Source of the DNA: Massilia sp. Bi118
GTDB lineage: Bacteria > Pseudomonadota > Gammaproteobacteria > Burkholderiales > Burkholderiaceae_D
Assembly (NCBI RefSeq): GCF_918697865.1
Contig: NZ_CAKKMV010000006.1
Coordinates: 62,001-126,000 of the forward strand
Direction of reading: 5' to 3'
Length of the DNA stretch: 64,000 nucleotides
The notes beneath the pieces are model-generated. The model was not told the origin of the DNA and searched no databases. It was given only the letters and a program-made list of their open reading frames with translations. A program made the translations under genes and the position numbers. Of this stretch, positions 36,251 to 44,876 are shown in pieces (positions within the stretch are counted from its first letter, which is position 1; every line of letters starts with the position of its first letter).

Positions 36251-36775
36251 TCAACCATAATGACGAACCAGGGACAGGACCGTGCCGAACGCGATCGCCA
36301 GTCCATAAGGCATCGAACCGGCACTCGTCTGTTCCGTCGGCGCGACGATTCCCATCCCGGGTGTCAGGGCGCCGCGCAACATGCGCCCAAGATTGCCGAT
36401 AACCAGAACCAGCCGACGGTTCACCAGCACCAGCAGCAGTGCCATCGCCCCGCCGGCGCACCAGCTCAACACGGCAATCTCGAACACGTCGTTGGGGCCG
36501 GTGAATGCGCCCACCACCGCGATCATCTTGACGTCGCCGGCTGCCATGCCGCGTAGCATGTAAAACGGAAGGAACAGCGCCAGCCCCGTGGCCATGCCGC
36601 CAAGCGCGTCCAGCAAGGACGAGCCCGGATGGGGAGAGAGCAAGCGCAGCAGGAATGCACAGGCGAGGCTGGCAAGCAGCAGGCGGTTCGGAATGCGGCG
36701 TGTTGCCACATCGTTGACAGCCGCAACGCTCACCAGCAGCAGCAGGCAGACCTCGAGGTACGAGTCAGTTGGCAT
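36251..36775 (-). CDS. tadV: Type IV (A24) prepilin peptidase TadV/CpaA
   Basis: Encodes a 174-aa integral membrane aspartyl protease with the two catalytic aspartates Asp22 (VNDVATRRIPN) and Asp81 (AAGDVKM). It lacks the N-terminal methylase domain of PilD, as expected for TadV. ATG 36775 is preceded by GGAGG at good spacing, while the longer upstream frame overlaps the second flp gene. It processes the two Flp pilins encoded upstream. Confidence 0.92.
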   Translation of the reverse strand: MPTDSYLEVCLLLLVSVAAVNDVATRRIPNRLLLASLACAFLLRLLSPHPGSSLLDALGGMATGLALFLPFYMLRGMAAGDVKMIAVVGAFTGPNDVFEIAVLSWCAGGAMALLLVLVNRRLVLVIGNLGRMLRGALTPGMGIVAPTEQTSAGSMPYGLAIAFGTVLSLVRHYG

Positions 36776-36830
36776 AGCCGCCTCCAGAGCAAGGGATTCT
36801 GTAGCCAGGCACCTGGACGAGATGAAGCGC

Positions 36831-37016
36831 TCAGATGGTGATACCGGCCAGCTTGGTGCCGATATCGTCGAAAAGTTTTCCGAGCTTGCCACCCAGCGCA
36901 GTGGCGCCGGCGATGATTGCGACACCGACCAGCGCGGCGATCAGGCCATACTCGATGGCCGTTATCGCGCTTTCATCGTCGGCAAAGGTTTTAAGTGCGG
37001 AGATGAACTTGCTCAT
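36831..37016 (-). CDS. flp: Flp-type pilin, second copy
   Basis: Encodes a 61-aa pilin: MSKFISALKTF leader, ITAIEYGLIAALVGVAIIAG helix, then GGKLGKLFDDIG. The residue before the mature start is Ala (ESA^ITAIEY) where Flp pilins usually have Gly, so processing could be slower. It shares most residues with the first copy 184 bases upstream, but a strong terminator separates them. Confidence 0.93.
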   Translation of the reverse strand: MSKFISALKTFADDESAITAIEYGLIAALVGVAIIAGATALGGKLGKLFDDIGTKLAGITI

Positions 37017-37153
37017 GACAGGCTCCAGTAAGAAAGGCTAGTGAAGCAGCGTCGGCCGAAAGTGCGACTGGCCTTGGCGGGGATAGATCGATCACCATGA
37101 TTACCGGCCTGTCGGAAAGCTTGGAAAGGCATCGGCCACGGCTTTTTCGTGAG

Positions 37154-37188
37154 GAAAAAAGACCCCATGGCAAGCGCCAGGGGGTCTT
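37154..37188 (-). terminator. Strong terminator between the two flp genes
   Basis: On the minus strand AGACCCC...GGGGTCT with an inner TGGC/GCCA stem and GCTT loop is followed by TTTTTT. It lies 13 bases beyond the first flp gene and would make flp1 mRNA far more abundant than the rest of the Tad transcript. Confidence 0.85.
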
Positions 37189-37200
37189 GAACATCATGGC

Positions 37201-37386
37201 TTACGCAACAGTGACACCCACTTTGGTGCCGATATCACTGAAGAGCTTGCTCAGCTTGCCGCCGAGAGCAGTGGCGCCGCCGATGACTGCGACACCAACC
37301 AGCGCGGCGATCAGGCCGTACTCGATGGCCGTCACACCATTTTCATCAGCAGCGAAGGCTTTGACTGCGGAGATGAAGTTGCTCAT
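37201..37386 (-). CDS. flp: Flp-type pilin, first copy (likely major pilin)
   Basis: Encodes a 61-aa Flp pilin: leader MSNFISAVKAFAADENG, cleavage before VTAIEY, hydrophobic helix GLIAALVGVAVIGGATAL, then GGKLSKLFSDIG. The Gly at -1 and Glu at +5 are the standard prepilin site. It is the first gene of the Tad cluster, has its own terminator and an AT-rich upstream region, and is probably the major pilin subunit. Confidence 0.95.
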   Translation of the reverse strand: MSNFISAVKAFAADENGVTAIEYGLIAALVGVAVIGGATALGGKLSKLFSDIGTKVGVTVA

Positions 37387-37724
37387 GATTTACTCCCATA
37401 TGGTAGGTTAGTAAGTACAACCCTGGCCGGATGCACTACTTGTTGCTTTCTGCGGCTTGCTGCTCCGCGTCGGCCAGTGAGTTCACTATAAAAGGTGATG
37501 CCATACGGCAAGTTGACTGTACACAAGTTTTCCCAAGGGCATCTTTTCTTGTCGAGCAGAATCAGTCACCCCCTATCGGGGGGAAGCGCATCATGTGGAT
37601 TCTTGAGAAAATGGCTTGAGGGCGAAAAAAATTGCTTTTGCATAATTGCATAGAATACAAAAACGCTATATGCTGTTTCGCTTGCTCTTTGTGACATGCC
37701 AGATACCTGCAGACGCAACGGCGG
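37387..37724. other. Intergenic region between flp and the GGDEF gene
   Basis: About 340 bases without a gene. It holds the putative flp promoter near 37485-37511, a CCCCCTATCGGGGGG palindrome at 37569-37583, and an AT-rich stretch at 37625-37675 that could drive the GGDEF gene. No small ORF with a ribosome-binding site is convincing. Confidence 0.6.
37485..37511 (-). promoter_or_regulatory. Putative promoter of the flp/tad cluster
   Basis: On the minus strand TTGCCG (37506-37511) and TATAGT (37485-37490) are 15 bases apart, about 100 bases before flp1. The spacing is short, so this is tentative. Confidence 0.35.
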
Positions 37725-38801
37725 TTGGATTTGGCCCGCAGGTCGGTGGATTACATTGCTGAGAACGACATGGACTCGCTTCTGAAACACATGGTGGACA
37801 TGACCGGTCACCGCGATCACGCGATGCTCGACATCTCCGTGATTTCGGCGGTGCAGGAACTGGCCGGCGCCGCGCAGACGCGCATCCTCAGCATTGCCAC
37901 CGTGGCCGGACAGCAGTACCTGCGTTCCCGTGCAACGATCCTGTCGGGCGGCGAAGCGCGCCTGGAAGACGCCCAGGACGGCGCCCTCGGCGAGCCCCTG
38001 AGCCCGGAACTGGCGAGCTGCCTGATCGAACACCGTAACAGCGCCGAAGCAATCGGCGCCGACGGCAGCCGCACGCTGTGGCTGCCGATCTGGTTCGGCG
38101 ACAAGGCCAGCACCTGCCTCGAGCTGCGCAACGACAAACCCTTCTGCAACGCCACCATCCACACCGTCGGCGGCATCGTCGGCGTCTACCGCAATTTCCA
38201 GAACCTGCTGGACTACAGCGAGCGCGACTCGCTGACCGGACTGCTCAACCGCAAGACCTTCGACGACCAGCTGGCGCGCATGCTGCATGGCGCCCACGAG
38301 CAGGACCCACGCCTGCCCGGCCTAGCCGAACGGCGCCAGCTGCATGGGCCGGAAAAGCAGTGGCTGGCGGTGGTCGACGTCGACCACTTCAAAGCCGTGA
38401 ACGACAAGTTCGGCCACCTGTACGGCGACGAGGTGCTGATCCTGATCGCCAACCTGCTGCAGTCATCGTTCCGGGGGCAGGACCGCGTGTTCCGCTTCGG
38501 CGGCGAGGAATTCGTCGTGCTGCTGCGTTCCACGACCCTGGAAAACGCCTGGAAGATCATCGAGCGCTTCCGCACCAATGTCGAGAACCACGAGTTCCCG
38601 CAGGTGGGCAAGGTGACGGTCAGCGTGGGCTTCGTGAGCATCAGCGCCTACGAGTCGCCGGTGGTGACCCTGGGCCACGCCGACCAGGCTTTGTATTACG
38701 CCAAGAGCAACGGCCGCAACCAGGCCTGCCATTACGACGACCTGGTCTCGCACGGCGTGCTGCAGGCGGTGGCCTCGAACGACACCGCCGAGTTCTTCTG
38801 A
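37725..38801 (+). CDS. Diguanylate cyclase (GGDEF protein)
   Basis: Encodes up to 358 aa. Residues 1-165 form a GAF-like sensor region without a clear family. A GGDEF domain follows with the active motif RFGGEEF and the metal-binding VVDVDHFKAVND. It should make cyclic di-GMP from GTP. No I-site RxxD is evident just before the motif (QDRVFRFGGEE). The start is uncertain: TTG 37725 gives MDLARRS, while ATG 37770 is the first ATG in frame. The reading frame is open upstream to 37695. It converges on the HD-GYP gene, a c-di-GMP phosphodiesterase. Confidence 0.88.
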   Translation: MDLARRSVDYIAENDMDSLLKHMVDMTGHRDHAMLDISVISAVQELAGAAQTRILSIATVAGQQYLRSRATILSGGEARLEDAQDGALGEPLSPELASCLIEHRNSAEAIGADGSRTLWLPIWFGDKASTCLELRNDKPFCNATIHTVGGIVGVYRNFQNLLDYSERDSLTGLLNRKTFDDQLARMLHGAHEQDPRLPGLAERRQLHGPEKQWLAVVDVDHFKAVNDKFGHLYGDEVLILIANLLQSSFRGQDRVFRFGGEEFVVLLRSTTLENAWKIIERFRTNVENHEFPQVGKVTVSVGFVSISAYESPVVTLGHADQALYYAKSNGRNQACHYDDLVSHGVLQAVASNDTAEFF

Positions 38802-38816
38802 ATCTTCCCGGCTCGC

Positions 38817-40040
38817 TTAAGCCGCGAGCGCCATGAAGCGCATCGGATCGACCTTCCACTTCTCGGGCGATTCGTGGCGCACGATCTTGTCGCCGCCGCC
38901 GAAGCCGAGGCCGCGCGACAGGTCGATGGTCTCCGGCTTGATATAGGTCTGGCTTTTGGTGCTGAAGAACACATTCACCTTCGGCGTCAGCAGGCTGGTT
39001 TCGTGCGGCTCGACCACCACGCCCAGGCGTCCCGATTCCAGCAGCACCAGGGTGCCGACCGGGTAGATGCCGACGCAGCGCATGAACTCCTGGGTCAGCG
39101 AAGGATTGAAGTGGAATTTGCTCCACTCGTACATCTTGCGCAGCGCCTCGGCCGCCGGCATGCCCTTGTGATAGCAGCGGTCCGCGGTGATCGCGTCGTA
39201 GACGTCGACGATGGCCGCCATCTGCGCCAGCTCGCTGATCTGCTCCGCGCCCTGGCGGTCCGGATAGCCGGTGCCGTCGCGGCGCTCGTGGTGGTGCAGC
39301 GTGATGTCGAGCGGGATCGCGCCGATCTCCGGCGAACGGCGCAGGATGTCGTAACCGTCGCGCGGATGGCGGCGCACCACTTCGAACTCCTCGTCGGTCA
39401 GGCGGCCCGGCTTGTTCAGGATATGGTCCGGCACCAGCGCCTTGCCGGTATCGTGCAGCAGGCCGCCGATGCCGGCCTGGTAGATGGTCTCGTCGTCCAT
39501 CTTGCGCGAGCGGCAGAAGGCCACCAGAAGCGTGCACACGCTCACCGAGTGCAGGAAGGTGTAGTCGTCCTTGTTCTTGATGTACGAAAGGCCGAGCAAA
39601 GCGCTGGCGTTGCGCAGGATGGACGCGGTGATGTTCTCGACCACCGGCGACACCTTGTCCAGCTCGACCGCCTTGCCCAGGCGCGCATCCTGCATCACGG
39701 TCTTCACCAGGCCGGCCGCCTGGCGGCGGATCGCGACGGCGCGATCGAACTCCTCGGCCAGCGAGGTGCGCAGCGGCGCCACCGGCTTGGCCGCGATCGC
39801 CGCCACTTCGGCATCGAGCACCGCCTGCGCTTCCTCGACGGTCGGGGCATCGTCGACGTCCAGCCCCTTGCTGCAATCGATGGTCACACCGCGGATGCCG
39901 GCATTCAGCACCTTGCGGACTTCGTCCTCGCTGGTGATGACGAAGCGGTTACGGACGAAGGGATGCTCCATCCAGCCGCAATCGAGGTCGTGGATGGCCA
40001 TCCCCACGCGAAGCTGTGAAGAATCGATTTTCTTGAGCAT
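38817..40040 (-). CDS. HD-GYP cyclic di-GMP phosphodiesterase
   Basis: Encodes 407 aa: an N-terminal DUF3391 domain (KKIDSSQLRVGMAIHDLDCGW) and an HD-GYP domain with the HD pair in GLLHDTGK and HHHERRDGTGYP, complete for metal binding and hydrolysis of c-di-GMP to GMP. ATG 40040 is preferred; a TTG three codons upstream is possible. It is convergent with the GGDEF gene, 15 bases apart, so opposing enzymes sit side by side next to the Tad locus. Confidence 0.93.
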   Translation of the reverse strand: MLKKIDSSQLRVGMAIHDLDCGWMEHPFVRNRFVITSEDEVRKVLNAGIRGVTIDCSKGLDVDDAPTVEEAQAVLDAEVAAIAAKPVAPLRTSLAEEFDRAVAIRRQAAGLVKTVMQDARLGKAVELDKVSPVVENITASILRNASALLGLSYIKNKDDYTFLHSVSVCTLLVAFCRSRKMDDETIYQAGIGGLLHDTGKALVPDHILNKPGRLTDEEFEVVRRHPRDGYDILRRSPEIGAIPLDITLHHHERRDGTGYPDRQGAEQISELAQMAAIVDVYDAITADRCYHKGMPAAEALRKMYEWSKFHFNPSLTQEFMRCVGIYPVGTLVLLESGRLGVVVEPHETSLLTPKVNVFFSTKSQTYIKPETIDLSRGLGFGGGDKIVRHESPEKWKVDPMRFMALAA

Positions 40041-40150
40041 GGGAAGCAAACGGGGTGTGTTAATCTCGGCGCGTTTTTACGCAGGTTCAGTATAACAACT
40101 GTTCAGCCCCAGCATTGCCTTAAATAAACATTACCTGCCGCAATGTATCA

Positions 40151-40168
40151 TTGTGGCTACAACCACAA
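40151..40168. promoter_or_regulatory. Inverted repeat at the lysR start, possible autoregulatory site
   Basis: TTGTGG-N6-CCACAA lies between two possible lysR start codons, 4 bases before ATG 40173. It would suit dimer binding, but part may be coding if the gene starts at 40143. Confidence 0.35.
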
Positions 40169-40172
40169 GTTC

Positions 40173-41111
40173 ATGGAATTACGCCAACTCCGCTATTTCG
40201 TCGCCATCGTCGATCACGGCTCGCTTTCCCGCGCCGCGCTGGTGCTGCATGTGGCGCAGCCGGCGCTGACCCAGCAGTTGCGCCAGCTGGAAGACGAGCT
40301 CGGCGCCCAGCTGCTGCACCGTTCGGCGCAGGGCGTGGTCAGCACCGATGCGGGTAAAGTCTTCTACGAGCACGCGCTGGCGATCCTGAAGCAGGTGGCC
40401 GACGCCCAGGCCGCCGTCACCCAGTCGGCCGAACGGCCGTCCGGCAGCGTCACCCTCGGCCTGCCGCACAGTATTTCGGGCGCGCTGGCCCTGCCCCTGC
40501 TGACCGCGATCCGCCAGCGTTATCCGGAGATCACCCTGCAGCTGACCGAGGAACTGACCGGCAACCTGGCCGAGCAGCTGCGCGCGGGCCGCGTCAACCT
40601 TGCCGTGCTGCTCGACGACGGCCAGCTGGCCAGCTTCGCGACCACGCCCCTGGTCGAGGAAGAGCTGCGCTTCATCTGCCGCGCCGACGCACCGTGGGCG
40701 GTAGGCCGCGACAGCCTGAACCTGGCGGAGGCGCTGGACGCGACCCTGATCCTGCCCGGCCTGCAGCATGGCGTGCGTCCGCGCATCGAAAGCACGGCGC
40801 GCGCCGCCGGCCTGCATACGCGCGGCGTCATCGAGATCAACTCGATCGCGATCCTGAAATCGGCGATCCTGGCCGGCATGGGCGCGACCGTCCTGCCGGT
40901 GGCGCCGGTGCAGGACGAAGTCGAGCGCGGCGCCATGCGCGCGCTTTCGATCCACAGTCCGGCGATTTCGCGCACCGTGGTGCTGTGCACTTCGAAGAAC
41001 ATCCCGCTGACGAATGCCGCCGCCGCCGTCAGCCGCCTGGTAGCGCAGGTGGCGCTGGAACTGTGCGCAGACGGCGCCTGGATCGGCGCCAGGGCCATCC
41101 AGCCCGTTTGA
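40173..41111 (+). CDS. LysR-family transcriptional regulator
   Basis: Encodes 312 aa: an N-terminal winged helix-turn-helix (MELRQLRYFVAIVDHGSLSRAALVL, AQPALTQQLRQLE) and a C-terminal LysR substrate-binding domain from about residue 92. ATG 40173 gives the family N-terminus; ATG 40143 would add ten residues. It resembles the NAC/CbbR-type branch. It faces the same way as the downstream oxidoreductase gene, 171 bases away, so control of that gene is possible but not shown. Confidence 0.9.
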   Translation: MELRQLRYFVAIVDHGSLSRAALVLHVAQPALTQQLRQLEDELGAQLLHRSAQGVVSTDAGKVFYEHALAILKQVADAQAAVTQSAERPSGSVTLGLPHSISGALALPLLTAIRQRYPEITLQLTEELTGNLAEQLRAGRVNLAVLLDDGQLASFATTPLVEEELRFICRADAPWAVGRDSLNLAEALDATLILPGLQHGVRPRIESTARAAGLHTRGVIEINSIAILKSAILAGMGATVLPVAPVQDEVERGAMRALSIHSPAISRTVVLCTSKNIPLTNAAAAVSRLVAQVALELCADGAWIGARAIQPV

Positions 41112-41152
41112 TGGGCCATCATTTTTTCTTATAGCCCCATCCTCATTCCGTA

Positions 41153-41168
41153 TTTCCGTATACGTCAA
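41153..41168. promoter_or_regulatory. LiuR-like palindrome upstream of the indolepyruvate oxidoreductase gene
   Basis: TTTCCGTATACGTCAA agrees at 12 of 16 positions with the palindrome in front of icmF. The core CGTATACG is symmetric. A weak -35/-10 pair (TTTCCG and TACACT at 41177-41182, 18 apart) overlaps it. MerR-type LiuR sites of this kind are known from branched-chain amino acid catabolism genes. Confidence 0.45.
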
Positions 41169-41182
41169 CTTGTCTCTACACT

Positions 41183-41217
41183 GCGGGCCAAAGCTAAAAA
41201 AGCGTTAATTGGCCCGC
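41183..41217. repeat. 9-bp inverted repeat in the oxidoreductase leader
   Basis: GCGGGCCAA at 41183-41191 is inverted exactly at 41209-41217 around an A-rich loop, 66 bases before the start codon. It could be a leader hairpin or operator. Confidence 0.5.
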
Positions 41218-41282
41218 CCCAGCCAGTGCCTACCCGGCACGAAGCCTGGCGCCAGCCCACCTGAATACCATTTGGAGACACC

Positions 41283-44200
41283 ATGCCTGACACCATCCTG
41301 GGCCAGGGCGCGCCTGCGCCCCTCGCACCTGCCGCTCCCGCCACGCCTGCCGGTACGCCGGACCGCCTGAAAGACGTCAGCCTCGACGACAAGTACACCG
41401 CCACCTCCGGCAAGATCTTCCTGTCCGGGATCCAGGCGCTGGTGCGCCTGCCGATGATCCAGAAGATCCGCGACGAACAGGCGGGCCTGGACACGGCCGG
41501 CTTCGTGTCGGGCTACCGCGGTTCGCCGCTCGGCGGCCTGGATGAGAACCTGTGGAAGGCCAAGGGCCACCTGGAAGCGAAGAGCATCCAGTTCGTGCCG
41601 GGCGTGAACGAAGACCTGGCCGCGACCGCCGTCTGGGGCACCCAGACCGTCGACCTGATCGGCCCGGCCAAGCACGACGGCGTGTTCGCCATGTGGTATG
41701 CGAAGGGCCCGGGCGTGGACCGCTGCGGCGACGTCTTCAAACACATGAACCACGCCGGCACGGCGAAGAACGGCGGCGTGCTGCTGGTGGCCGGCGACGA
41801 CCACGGCGCTTATTCCTCGACCCTGCCGCACCAGTCCGACCACATCTTCGCGGCCTGCATGATCCCGGTGCTGTACCCGTCGAACGTGCAGGAATACCTG
41901 GACCTGGGCGTGCACGGCTGGGCGATGTCGCGCTTCTCCGGCCTGGCGGTGGCGTTTAAAGCGCTGGCGGATACCGTCGAATCCAGCGCCTCGGTCGATG
42001 CCGACCCGTTCCGCGTCGAGGTGAAACTGCCGCAGGACTTCGCAATGCCGGAGGGTGGCCTGAATACGCGCCTGTCATCGGTGCCGCTGGGCCAGCAGGC
42101 GCGCACCCAGGAAGCGCTGATGCAGGACTACAAGATCTACGCAGCCCTGGCCTACGCACGTGAAAACAAGCTGAATCGCGTCACCATCGACAGCCCGGAC
42201 GCCAAGCTGGGCATCATCGCCTCCGGCAAATCCTATGTGGACGTACTGGAAGCGCTGGAAGAGCTGGGCATCGACGAAGCGATGGCGGCCCAGGTAGGCC
42301 TGCGCCTGTACAAGGTTGCGATGATCTGGCCGCTGGAACCGGAAGGCGTGCGCGAATTCGCCCAGGGCCTGGAAGAGATCCTGGTGGTCGAAGAGAAGCG
42401 CCAGGTCGTCGAATACCAACTGAAAGAACAGCTGTACAACTGGCGCGACGACGTCCGTCCTCACATCGTCGGCAAGTTCGACGACAAGGGCGAATGGGTT
42501 TCGCCGCGCGGCGAATGGCTGCTGCCCCCTAAAGCAGACTTCTCGGTGGCGCAAGTGGCGCGCGTAATCGCCGGCCGCATCGCCCGCCTGAACCTGGAAG
42601 ACCGCACCCGCGACCTGATCAAGGCGAGATTAGCCTTCCTGGAAGCCAAGGATGCGGTGCTGATGAAGGCCGTCACGACGCCGTTCCGTCCGGCCTTCTA
42701 CTGCTCCGGCTGCCCGCACAACACCTCGACCAAGGTGCCGGACGGCTCCTTCGCGCTGGCCGGCATCGGCTGCCACGTGATGGCGACCTCGATCTACCCG
42801 GAGATGAACAAGCTGACCACCCACATGGGTGGTGAAGGCACCCCGTGGATCGGCCAGGCCGCGTTCTCGAAAGTGCCGCACGTCTTCCAGAACCTGGGTG
42901 ACGGCACCTACTTCCACTCGGGTTACCTGGCGATCCGCGCCGCCGTCGCGGCCAAGGTCAACATCACCTACAAGATCCTCTACAACGACGCGGTCGCGAT
43001 GACCGGCGGCCAGCCGGTCGACGGCATCACCTCGGTGCCGCTGATCGCCCAGCAGATGGCGGCCGAAGGCATCAAGCGCATTGCCCTCGTCACCGAAGAT
43101 TTGTCGCGCTACGAGGACCGCTCGGCCCTGCCGGAACTGGTCACCATCCACGACCGCAAGCACATGGACGACATCCAGCGCGAACTGCGCGAACTGCCGG
43201 GCGTGACGGTCCTGATCTACGACCAGACCTGCGCCGCCGAGAAGCGCCGCCGTCGTAAAAAAGGCGAGTTCCCCGACCTCAACAAGCGCATGGTGATCAA
43301 CGAAGCCGTCTGCGAAGGCTGCGGCGACTGCGGCGTGCAGTCGAACTGCGTCTCGATCCTGCCGAAGGAAACGGAATTCGGCCGCAAGCGCGCGATCGAC
43401 CAGTCGTCCTGCAACAAGGATTACTCGTGCACCAAGGGCTTCTGCCCGAGCTTCGTTACCGTCGAAGGGGGCACGCTGAAGAAGAACAAGGCCGGCGTCG
43501 CGAAAGAAGGCACGGACGATGGCTGGGGCGCCCTGCCGCAGCCGATGCTGCCCTCGATCGCATCGCCGTACAACATCCTCATCAACGGCATCGGCGGCAC
43601 GGGCGTGATCACCGTCGGCGCGCTGATGGGCATGGCCGCCCACTTGGAAGGCAAAGGCGCCTCGGTGCTGGACATGACCGGCATGAGCCAGAAGAACGGC
43701 TCCGTCACCTCGCACGTCAAGATTGCGGAAACGCCGGAGCGCCTGCGCGCCCAGCGCATCGCCACCGGCGAAGCCGACCTGGTGCTGGGCTGCGACATGC
43801 TGACCGCCGGCGCCTCGGACGCGATCTCGAAGATGCGTCCGGGCCGCACCACCGTCGTGGTCAACCTGCACGAGCAGCCGACCGGCACCTTCGCCCAGCA
43901 GCGCGACTGGGAATTCCCGGCCGAGCAGGTGCGCTCGCTGATCGTGGAAGCGGTCGGCGGCGAATCGGGCGTGGACTTCATCGACGCCACCAAGCTGGCC
44001 ACCAGCCTGATGGGCGACTCGATCGCCGCCAACCTGTTCATGATGGGTTACGCCTGGCAGAAGGGTTTGATTCCGCTGTCGGAAGCTTCGCTGCTGCGCG
44101 CCATCGAACTGAATGGCGTGGCCGTCGGCTCGAACAAGCGCAGCTTCCTGTGGGGCCGCCGCGCCGCCGTGGACATCAAACGCGTCGAAAAGACCGCGAC

Positions 44201-44873
44201 GCCGGCGCAAGCCATTGTCGTGCAGATGCCGCAGAGCCTGGACTCGGTGATCAAGAAGCGCGTCGAGTTCCTGACCGGCTACCAGAACGCCGCCTATGCG
44301 GCGCAATATGAAGAGCTGGTCTCGCGCGTGCGCGCGGCCGAGGGTGCGCAGAACTTGGGGAATAAACTGTCGATGGCCGTGGCCAAGTCGCTGTTCAAGC
44401 TGATGTCCTACAAGGACGAGTACGAAGTCGCGCGCCTGTACACCGACGGCCGCTTCGTCGAGCAGCTTGCCACCCAGTTCGAAGGCAAGTTCTCGGTGAA
44501 ATTCAACCTGGCGCCGCCGCTGTTCGCGGAGAAGGACGCCAAGGGTCATCTGGTAAAAGCCGAATTCGGCTCTTGGATGTGGAGCGCCTTCAAACTGCTG
44601 GCCAAGCTGAAAGGCCTGCGTGGCGGCGCCTTCGACCTGTTCGGCTACACGGCCGAGCGCAAGATGGAGCGCGCGCTGATTAGCGAATATCGTGGGATGA
44701 TCGAGGACGTGCTGCGCTCGCTGGACGCGTCGACCCACGCGACTGCGGTCGAGCTGGCTGCTCTGCCGGAACAGATCCGCGGCTTTGGCCACGTGAAGGA
44801 AAAGGCGGTGGAAGAGTACCGCGTGCGCAAGGCGGAGCTGCTGAGCGGCAGCGTCAAGAAGCGCGCCGCGTAA
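41283..44873 (+). CDS. Fused indolepyruvate/2-oxoacid ferredoxin oxidoreductase (IorAB-like)
   Basis: Encodes a 1196-aa cytosolic thiamine-diphosphate/iron-sulfur enzyme that decarboxylates aryl or branched 2-oxo acids to acyl-CoA with ferredoxin as acceptor. The order is N-terminal pyrimidine-binding region, a TPP domain near CSGCPHN (about residue 473), a 4Fe-4S-type segment CEGCGDCG with further cysteines ending FCPSF (about 675-725), and the gamma domain from GIGGTGVITVG (about 768). Length is typical for the fused proteobacterial form. It precedes icmF, so both could feed amino-acid degradation. Confidence 0.93.
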   Translation: MPDTILGQGAPAPLAPAAPATPAGTPDRLKDVSLDDKYTATSGKIFLSGIQALVRLPMIQKIRDEQAGLDTAGFVSGYRGSPLGGLDENLWKAKGHLEAKSIQFVPGVNEDLAATAVWGTQTVDLIGPAKHDGVFAMWYAKGPGVDRCGDVFKHMNHAGTAKNGGVLLVAGDDHGAYSSTLPHQSDHIFAACMIPVLYPSNVQEYLDLGVHGWAMSRFSGLAVAFKALADTVESSASVDADPFRVEVKLPQDFAMPEGGLNTRLSSVPLGQQARTQEALMQDYKIYAALAYARENKLNRVTIDSPDAKLGIIASGKSYVDVLEALEELGIDEAMAAQVGLRLYKVAMIWPLEPEGVREFAQGLEEILVVEEKRQVVEYQLKEQLYNWRDDVRPHIVGKFDDKGEWVSPRGEWLLPPKADFSVAQVARVIAGRIARLNLEDRTRDLIKARLAFLEAKDAVLMKAVTTPFRPAFYCSGCPHNTSTKVPDGSFALAGIGCHVMATSIYPEMNKLTTHMGGEGTPWIGQAAFSKVPHVFQNLGDGTYFHSGYLAIRAAVAAKVNITYKILYNDAVAMTGGQPVDGITSVPLIAQQMAAEGIKRIALVTEDLSRYEDRSALPELVTIHDRKHMDDIQRELRELPGVTVLIYDQTCAAEKRRRRKKGEFPDLNKRMVINEAVCEGCGDCGVQSNCVSILPKETEFGRKRAIDQSSCNKDYSCTKGFCPSFVTVEGGTLKKNKAGVAKEGTDDGWGALPQPMLPSIASPYNILINGIGGTGVITVGALMGMAAHLEGKGASVLDMTGMSQKNGSVTSHVKIAETPERLRAQRIATGEADLVLGCDMLTAGASDAISKMRPGRTTVVVNLHEQPTGTFAQQRDWEFPAEQVRSLIVEAVGGESGVDFIDATKLATSLMGDSIAANLFMMGYAWQKGLIPLSEASLLRAIELNGVAVGSNKRSFLWGRRAAVDIKRVEKTATPAQAIVVQMPQSLDSVIKKRVEFLTGYQNAAYAAQYEELVSRVRAAEGAQNLGNKLSMAVAKSLFKLMSYKDEYEVARLYTDGRFVEQLATQFEGKFSVKFNLAPPLFAEKDAKGHLVKAEFGSWMWSAFKLLAKLKGLRGGAFDLFGYTAERKMERALISEYRGMIEDVLRSLDASTHATAVELAALPEQIRGFGHVKEKAVEEYRVRKAELLSGSVKKRAA

Positions 44874-44876
44874 TTT

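Noticed and set aside
36831-37386. Two flp genes as a recent tandem duplication
   Set aside because: They differ at many positions including the cleavage residue and tails, so any duplication is old.
37569-37583. CCCCCTATCGGGGGG palindrome between flp and the GGDEF gene
   Set aside because: Very short loop and no T run; not strong enough to call a terminator or operator.
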